Below are positions 59,037-64,000 of a stretch of DNA of 64,000 bases, piece after piece. The stretch's first letter is position 1; every line of letters begins with the position of its first letter. The stretch is from Bacteroidaceae bacterium. Lineage in GTDB: Bacteria; Bacteroidota; Bacteroidia; Bacteroidales; Bacteroidaceae. The translations under genes were made by a program, and so were the position numbers. A model generated the notes under the pieces. The model ran no database searches and was not told where the DNA came from. It saw only the letters and a program-made list of their open reading frames with translations. The stretch is taken from positions 33,096-97,095 of the forward strand of contig JAKSLI010000003.1 of assembly GCA_024401305.1 (NCBI GenBank), written 5' to 3'.

Positions 59037-59827
59037 ACTGAAACCTCCGCTTTTATATGTGGATGTGGGTTATAATCAACGAGTTCAAAATCCTCGTATT
59101 TGAACGAGAAGATATCCTTTACATCAGGATTGATAATCATCTTTGGAAGTGGGCGTGGCTCGCGTGTAAGCTGAAGTTCAGCCTGCTCCAAATGATTGAG
59201 ATACAAGTGCGTATCACCTGTTGTATGGATAAAATCGCCACATTCCAATCCTGCGCACTGAGCCATCATCTGAAGCAGCAATGCGTAAGAAGCAATGTTG
59301 AAAGGAACACCGAGGAAAGTGTCAGCCGAACGCTGATAAAGCTGGAGGGAGAGTTTGCCGTCTGCAACATAGAATTGGAAGAGACAATGGCATGGAGGAA
59401 GTTTCATCTGCTCAATGTCTGCAACATTCCAAGCACTTACAACCATTCGGCGTGAGTCAGGATGATTCTTGATGAGGTCCATCACATTGCTTATCTGGTC
59501 AATCGTGCCACCATCATGATCAGGCCATGAACGCCACTGATGACCGTAAACAGGACCAAGATCGCCGTTCTCGTCTGCCCATTCGTTCCAAATTCTGACG
59601 CCATTGTCCTGCAGATACTTCACATTAGTATCGCCAGCCAAGAACCAAAGAAGCTCGTGGATTATGGATTTCAGGTGAAGCTTCTTTGTTGTAAGCAACG
59701 GGAAACCGTCTGCCATATTGAATCGCATCTGATGACCGAAAACAGACTTCGTGCCAGTTCCGGTGCGGTCTGTCTTAACCACGCCTTCCGTCATTATGCG
59801 ATTTAGAAGATTGAGATATTGTTGCAT
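59033..59827 (-). CDS. thyA: Thymidylate synthase
   Basis: 264 residues, the exact usual length of ThyA. It makes dTMP from dUMP with methylene-tetrahydrofolate. Blocks are [20 protein letters not shown], the nucleophile Cys in [37 protein letters not shown] and [20 protein letters not shown]. Middle gene of a GNAT/FemAB-like, thyA, folA run on the minus strand: 15 bases after the acyltransferase gene and overlapping folA by 4. Confidence 0.97.
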   Translation of the reverse strand: MQQYLNLLNRIMTEGVVKTDRTGTGTKSVFGHQMRFNMADGFPLLTTKKLHLKSIIHELLWFLAGDTNVKYLQDNGVRIWNEWADENGDLGPVYGHQWRSWPDHDGGTIDQISNVMDLIKNHPDSRRMVVSAWNVADIEQMKLPPCHCLFQFYVADGKLSLQLYQRSADTFLGVPFNIASYALLLQMMAQCAGLECGDFIHTTGDTHLYLNHLEQAELQLTREPRPLPKMIINPDVKDIFSFKYEDFELVDYNPHPHIKAEVSV

Positions 59828-59842
59828 AGTTTTAGTTAGGTT

Positions 59843-60784
59843 CTATAATTTGATTTCATAGGTATCATATACCATTCCTCGACCGCCGAAACCTTCTTTT
59901 TGCGAGATAAGACTTTCACTCAGTCCATTTTCGTTATCCGCGCACGATGTTCCGAAGTCAAAATATTGGTAATCAAAGGAATCGCCATTCAGCAGATAAT
60001 CCTTTATGGCTTCCATTGCGCCAAGCGATTTGCCTTCTGTCGTTACTGAACTATATTGGCCTCGAATCACTTGCTGTGTAACATAAACCACAAGTCCGCC
60101 GAGCAATTTTCCGTCTTGTCTTGCTTCATAGAGTTTGATGTTCTCTGGAAAACGATCTTTAAGCAACACGATTTCAGCAAGCGAGTGGACAGGTTTTGCG
60201 TTATGACGTTCAGCAAGATAATTCGTGAGCAGTTGCCAAAACTCAGCAAAGTCGTTTTGTTCCTTCACTTCTATACCGTTAGCAACAGCTCTCTTCAGCG
60301 CTCTTCTGCGGTCCTTTCTCCATCGCGGTTTGTTGCTTTGAACAAGTAGGGTTGCAAGATCACGCTTCAGGAGTTTCGCTTCATTGAAAACCACATTCAT
60401 CGCATACAAATCCTCCTCTGAAGGCATCGTATGATAGCACCAAGGAACTCGTTTGTAGTACAGCGTAACAAAAGCGTTATCGGCAAGATACTGCTTCAAG
60501 CTTCGGAACACTTCAATAACAGCAATTGCTGTGCAATCTGCATTCATAACAAGACCTCCGTATGAAAGTCCGAAATGTGAGCAAAGCGTATCTTCTTTCT
60601 CGTGGGCAGGAAGCAAGGCGAGCAGTTTGCCATCGTTGTAAAACATCAGGGAGTGGTCAGGGAAGCGGTCAGCGTGGTAGTCCATATACCCACGCAGAAA
60701 CTGGAAGGTTCCGTTCTTTGACTCGCGAACAAAACCGTCCCATTCTTCCTTGTTTTCCTCTTCGTAACGCTTTACAGCAATCAT
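59843..60784 (-). CDS. GNAT/FemAB-like acyltransferase fold protein
   Basis: 313 residues. Two GNAT-like halves are visible: FLRGYMDYHADRFPDHSLMF and LLALLPAHEKEDTLCSHFGL in the first, and NYLAERHNAKPVHSLAEIVL, IKLYEARQDGKLLGGLVVYV and GAMEAIKDYLLN in the second. This fits the FemAB/BioF2-like (PF13480) transferase group, which adds an amino-acyl or acyl group in cell-wall or surface assembly. The substrate is unknown. It is the first gene of the run with thyA and folA, with a -7 box 22 bases upstream and a short hairpin facing uvrA. Confidence 0.8.
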   Translation of the reverse strand: MIAVKRYEEENKEEWDGFVRESKNGTFQFLRGYMDYHADRFPDHSLMFYNDGKLLALLPAHEKEDTLCSHFGLSYGGLVMNADCTAIAVIEVFRSLKQYLADNAFVTLYYKRVPWCYHTMPSEEDLYAMNVVFNEAKLLKRDLATLLVQSNKPRWRKDRRRALKRAVANGIEVKEQNDFAEFWQLLTNYLAERHNAKPVHSLAEIVLLKDRFPENIKLYEARQDGKLLGGLVVYVTQQVIRGQYSSVTTEGKSLGAMEAIKDYLLNGDSFDYQYFDFGTSCADNENGLSESLISQKEGFGGRGMVYDTYEIKL

Positions 60785-60805
60785 TTTTTCAACTTTTTAT
60801 TACGC

Positions 60806-60813
60806 AAAGATAC
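60806..60813 (-). promoter_or_regulatory. -7 promoter box (TATCTTTG) for the GNAT-thyA-folA run
   Basis: TATCTTTG on the minus strand, 22 bases before the ATG at 60784. Confidence 0.6.
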
Positions 60814-60831
60814 TATTCCTCCTCAAAAAGA

Positions 60832-60849
60832 ATCCATAATAATGGATTA
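60832..60849. promoter_or_regulatory. Hairpin or operator between divergent genes
   Basis: AATCCAT-AATA-ATGGATT, perfect 7-bp stem or inverted repeat, 19 bases upstream of the minus -7 box of the GNAT gene, in its -33 region. It could be a repressor site; unrelated to any motif I know in this phylum. Confidence 0.4.
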
Positions 60850-60915
60850 TAGTTGCAAAAATATGCTAAAAATTAAATTATTTCACCTTTGCTTTGGCAA
60901 TTAAAGAATATTATT

Positions 60916-60923
60916 TATATTTG
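60916..60923 (+). promoter_or_regulatory. -7 promoter box (TATATTTG) for uvrA
   Basis: TATATTTG, 23 bases before the preferred uvrA ATG at 60946. It supports that start over one at 60889. Confidence 0.6.
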
Positions 60924-60945
60924 CAGTTCAAACAAACGCCTCGAA

Positions 60946-63777
60946 ATGAACATTGAAATCAAACATGCGAGAGTGAATAACCTGAAGAACATCTCGCTCA
61001 ACATACCTCACAACAAGCTAATCGTCGTTACCGGAGTCAGCGGCTCGGGCAAGTCATCGCTTGCTTTCGACACGCTCTATGCAGAAGGTCAGCGTCGCTA
61101 TGTGGAAAGCCTGTCTGCCTACATCCGACAGTTTCTTGGTAGAATGCACAAACCGGAATGCGACTACATAAAGAATCTGCCACCAGCTATTGCCATTGAG
61201 CAGAAGGTCATCTCTCGCAATCCGCGTTCTACCGTTGGCACTACAACCGAGATTTACGAATACCTCAAACTGCTCTTTGCTCGCATAGGTCGCACTTACT
61301 CTCCAATATCTGGACAGGAAGTCAAGAAGCACAATGCAGAGGATGTTCTGGCAAAGGCGAAGGAATTCTCTGAAGGAACACGTCTTCTCATCGCATCACC
61401 TTTGAAAATAGGCGAAGGACGTACTCTTGAGAAACAACTTGAGATTGAGATTCTGCAAGGTTATCAGCGCATCATAGTAAGCGGCAAAATCGTTCGCATC
61501 GAGGATTATCTTGAAGAGAACAAGGACAACAAGGAAGTTCTATCACAGACAGAAGGAAAGTGGGAAGGATATTTGCTTATCGACCGCGTTTCGCTCAATG
61601 GTCCTGACTCCGAATCACGCTTCCTTTTGTCAGTAGAAACAGCGTTTTACGAAGGTCATGGCGAGTGCTTGCTCATTGTCACTCCATCCATGATGACATA
61701 CAATTTCTCAACCCGTTTCGAGGCTGATGGAATAAAGTTCGAGGAACCTTCTGAAAATCTCTTCTCATTCAATTCTCCTGCTGGTGCTTGCGAGTGCTGC
61801 GAAGGCTTTGGAAGGATTATTGGCATTGATGAAAAACTTGTCATTCCTGACAGTTCAAAGTCTGTTTACGATGGTTGTGTACAATGCTGGCATGGCGACA
61901 AGATGGGCGAATGGCTCAAATACTTCATTCGTCAGGCTGCCCATGATAAGTTCCCGATATTCACACCTTATTACGAACTCTCACAGAAGCATAAGGACTG
62001 GCTATGGCATGGACTGCCTTCCGACCCCGGTTGGGAAAGTCCGGAAGACAAGGTCTGCATCGACAATTTCTTTGAGATGATAAAGCGAAACCAGTACAAG
62101 ATCCAGTATCGTGTCATGCTTTCGCGCTATCGTGGAAAGACTGTCTGTCCGAAGTGTCGCGGCAACCGCTTAAAGCCAGAGGCTGGTTATGTAAAGGTTG
62201 CTGGCCGTTCTATCACTGACATCGTGGAAATGCCTGTAAACGAACTTCTTAAATGGTTTAAGAACATAGAACTCACAGAGCAGGAACACGATATTGCAGA
62301 GCGCTTGCTCACAGAAATAACATCACGTTTGAAATTCCTTTGCGAAGTTGGCCTTAGCTATCTTACACTCAATCGCGCATCAAACACACTCTCAGGCGGT
62401 GAGTCGCAGCGCATAAACCTCACAACACAGCTTGGTAGCGCCCTTGTTGGCTCACTTTACATCCTCGACGAACCTTCCATCGGTCTGCATTCGCGCGACA
62501 CGGAACAGCTCATCGGCGTACTCAAGAACCTTCGTGACCTTGGCAACACTGTCATCGTTGTTGAGCACGACGAGGAGATCATGCGTGCTGCCGACTATAT
62601 CATAGACATCGGTCCCGACGCAGGTAATCTTGGTGGCGAAGTCGTTTGGCAAGGCTCACTCAAAGAGCCACTGTGCCTTGAGCACCAGCTCAAGGAGAAT
62701 CAACAGAACTCCTACACTCTCAAATATCTCTCTGGAGCACTATCCATCCCTGTGCCAAAGTCTCGTCGTGCATGGAACCAGAGCATCACTCTCAAAGGCG
62801 CTCGCATGAACAACCTCAAGGGATGCGATGCCGTTTTCCCTCTCAACGCCTTCACGGCAGTCACTGGTGTCAGTGGTTCAGGAAAATCGTCTCTTGTAAA
62901 AGGCATACTCTACCCTGCCCTACGCCGCAAACTTGACCTCGTTTCCGATCTTCCAGGCGAATTCCAATCACTTGAAGGCGATCTCAAGTCCATAACTTCC
63001 GTTGAGATGGTTGACCAGAACCCTATCGGAAAATCCGCACGATCAAATGCCGCCACATATATAAAGGCATACGATTCAATCCGCAATCTCTATGCCGACC
63101 AGCAGCTCTCCAAGCAGATGGGCTTTACGCCTGCCTATTTCTCGTTCAACACTGATGGCGGACGCTGCGAAGAGTGTAAGGGTGCAGGCACTACCGTCGT
63201 TGAGATGCAGTTCATGGCTGACCTCCAACTTACTTGCGAAGCTTGTCAGGGCAAGCGTTTCAAGCGTGACATCCTTGAAGTTCAGTTTGAAGGAAAGAAC
63301 ATCAACGACATCCTTGACATGACTATCTCGGAGGCTATCTCTTTCTTTGCTAATAACGGTCAAAAGAACATTGCCGACCAGCTCATGCCTCTTGAGGAAG
63401 TCGGACTTGGTTACATAAAGATGGGACAACCATCAAGCACACTCTCTGGCGGTGAGAATCAGCGCGTTAAGCTTGCCTCATATCTTGGAAAGGAGAAATC
63501 TACTCCTACCCTCTTCATCTTCGACGAACCAACCACAGGTCTTCATCTTCACGACATCAACAAACTCCTCGACGCATTCAACCGTCTCATAGCTCGCGGC
63601 CACACCATCGTTGTCGTAGAGCATAACCTTGAAGTAATCAAGTCAGCAGACTACATCATAGATCTCGGACCAGAAGGCGGCAACCATGGCGGCAACATCG
63701 TCTTCCAGGGAAAACCAGAAGATCTCGTGAAATGCAAGGAATCAATCACAGCAAAATTCCTCAAGGAAAAGCTGTAA
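60946..63777 (+). CDS. uvrA: Excinuclease ABC subunit A
   Basis: 943 residues from the ATG at 60946 (MNIEIKHARVNNLKNISLNI), the usual UvrA start; an ATG at 60889 lies before the promoter box. Two ABC ATPase halves: Walker A GVSGSGKSS near 31 and GVSGSGKSSL near 641, signatures LSGGESQRINL near 482 and LSGGENQRVKL near 833. Zinc modules: CECC near 282 with CPKC near 401, and CEEC...CEAC near 741-768. It scans DNA for damage and loads UvrB in nucleotide excision repair. Monocistronic as far as seen. Confidence 0.96.
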   Translation: MNIEIKHARVNNLKNISLNIPHNKLIVVTGVSGSGKSSLAFDTLYAEGQRRYVESLSAYIRQFLGRMHKPECDYIKNLPPAIAIEQKVISRNPRSTVGTTTEIYEYLKLLFARIGRTYSPISGQEVKKHNAEDVLAKAKEFSEGTRLLIASPLKIGEGRTLEKQLEIEILQGYQRIIVSGKIVRIEDYLEENKDNKEVLSQTEGKWEGYLLIDRVSLNGPDSESRFLLSVETAFYEGHGECLLIVTPSMMTYNFSTRFEADGIKFEEPSENLFSFNSPAGACECCEGFGRIIGIDEKLVIPDSSKSVYDGCVQCWHGDKMGEWLKYFIRQAAHDKFPIFTPYYELSQKHKDWLWHGLPSDPGWESPEDKVCIDNFFEMIKRNQYKIQYRVMLSRYRGKTVCPKCRGNRLKPEAGYVKVAGRSITDIVEMPVNELLKWFKNIELTEQEHDIAERLLTEITSRLKFLCEVGLSYLTLNRASNTLSGGESQRINLTTQLGSALVGSLYILDEPSIGLHSRDTEQLIGVLKNLRDLGNTVIVVEHDEEIMRAADYIIDIGPDAGNLGGEVVWQGSLKEPLCLEHQLKENQQNSYTLKYLSGALSIPVPKSRRAWNQSITLKGARMNNLKGCDAVFPLNAFTAVTGVSGSGKSSLVKGILYPALRRKLDLVSDLPGEFQSLEGDLKSITSVEMVDQNPIGKSARSNAATYIKAYDSIRNLYADQQLSKQMGFTPAYFSFNTDGGRCEECKGAGTTVVEMQFMADLQLTCEACQGKRFKRDILEVQFEGKNINDILDMTISEAISFFANNGQKNIADQLMPLEEVGLGYIKMGQPSSTLSGGENQRVKLASYLGKEKSTPTLFIFDEPTTGLHLHDINKLLDAFNRLIARGHTIVVVEHNLEVIKSADYIIDLGPEGGNHGGNIVFQGKPEDLVKCKESITAKFLKEKL

Positions 63778-64000
63778 CATCAGTTCATAAATCAAAACCG
63801 CAGATTCAAAAAATATAAGGAAACAATATACGATTTGGCACAATGCCAGATGATGATAAAACAAAAACAATAAAAAACCGCACGAAAGAGAAGATGACTT
63901 TGCCATTGATGCTTTGCTCTTGTGATTTTCCTTGTGAGTTTTTGACTCACAGATAAAATCCCAAGTTCAAACCATCACCCGAAGGGCTTTCTTCTCTTTC
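63778..64000. other. Intergenic right end after uvrA
   Basis: No gene is clear in these 223 bases. There is a nested inverted repeat at 63924-63960 (GATTTT/AAAATC around TGTGAGT-TTTTG-ACTCACA). On the minus strand 17 codons are open from the edge to a TGA at 63947, which may be the end of a gene outside the window; too short to call. Confidence 0.5.

Noticed and set aside
63947-64000. Seventeen open codons at the right edge on the minus strand
   Set aside because: Too short and without a recognisable motif; it could be chance or the end of a gene outside the window.
1-64000. Search for tRNA, rRNA, known riboswitches, insertion sequences and phage genes
   Set aside because: None was recognised by eye in the gaps; a covariance-model scan would be needed to exclude small RNAs.

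Overview
The window reads as a chromosomal segment of a Bacteroidales bacterium, most likely Prevotella-like (Prevotellaceae). Supporting signs are the many Bacteroidetes-type -7 promoter boxes (TAnnTTTG, some with a TTTG about 19 bases upstream), A-rich leaders without Shine-Dalgarno sites, signal peptides ending in AQ, an ExbB-ExbD-ExbD-TonB-PstS-TPR cluster, an AddAB-type recombination nuclease pair, a large ParC-type topoisomerase subunit and a FadL/TodX-like outer-membrane protein. No rRNA, tRNA, CRISPR array, insertion sequence or phage gene was recognised. The left end cuts a gene of unknown function; the right end is intergenic after uvrA.

Layout. 1-4.1 kb is an accessory strip: a three-gene cassette (XRE-ImmA/IrrE regulator-protease, PIN ribonuclease, unknown coiled-coil protein), a small outer-membrane barrel whose promoter lies inside inverted repeats, and a second PIN toxin/antitoxin pair. 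4.1-12.2 kb holds housekeeping genes on the minus strand: ilvD-ilvB-ilvN (branched-chain amino acids), a 2-hydroxyacid dehydrogenase coupled to obgE, then adk and hpt. 12.2-20.5 kb is on the plus strand: nnr (NAD(P)HX repair), a four-gene module (YbjQ-like, SPFH-tail-like membrane protein, PspC, TerB-like 444-aa protein), a 14-unit Sel1-repeat protein, a P1/S58 peptidase and a secreted protein. 20.6-33.7 kb is on the minus strand: parC, the TPR/PstS/TonB/ExbD/ExbD/ExbB energy-transduction cluster, aspC, ribBA and an LptF/LptG permease. 34.0-43.1 kb is on the plus strand: a Tyr/Trp/Gly/Ser-rich secreted protein, a FadL-like porin, addA and addB. 43.2-48.1 kb carries an isolated GH127 arabinofuranosidase, a zinc-ribbon protein and a small sigma-70-family factor with a coiled-coil partner and a long hairpin-rich leader. 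48.3-49.8 kb has a flavodoxin-like reductase and an SDR. 49.8-54.5 kb is a minus-strand cell-envelope and housekeeping operon (small membrane protein, lipoprotein OmpH/Skp, DigH-like hydrolase, pepD, pgeF). The window ends with dnaE, folA-thyA-GNAT/FemAB-like protein and uvrA.

Beyond the genes, the window is rich in short repeats: REP-like palindromes between genes, period-7 arrays in several intergenic gaps, a composite of a 37-bp palindrome plus an AT-rich leader placed before three start codons, and a CCGAAG/CTTCGG palindrome found in the addA-addB gap and, in frame, inside both addA and addB. The most promising biology for follow-up is the XRE-ImmA/PIN/coiled-coil cassette, the palindromes that have entered coding sequence, the YbjQ-SPFH-PspC-TerB module, and the sigma-factor module.

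All functions are inferred from reading sequence and from family knowledge; no database search was run.
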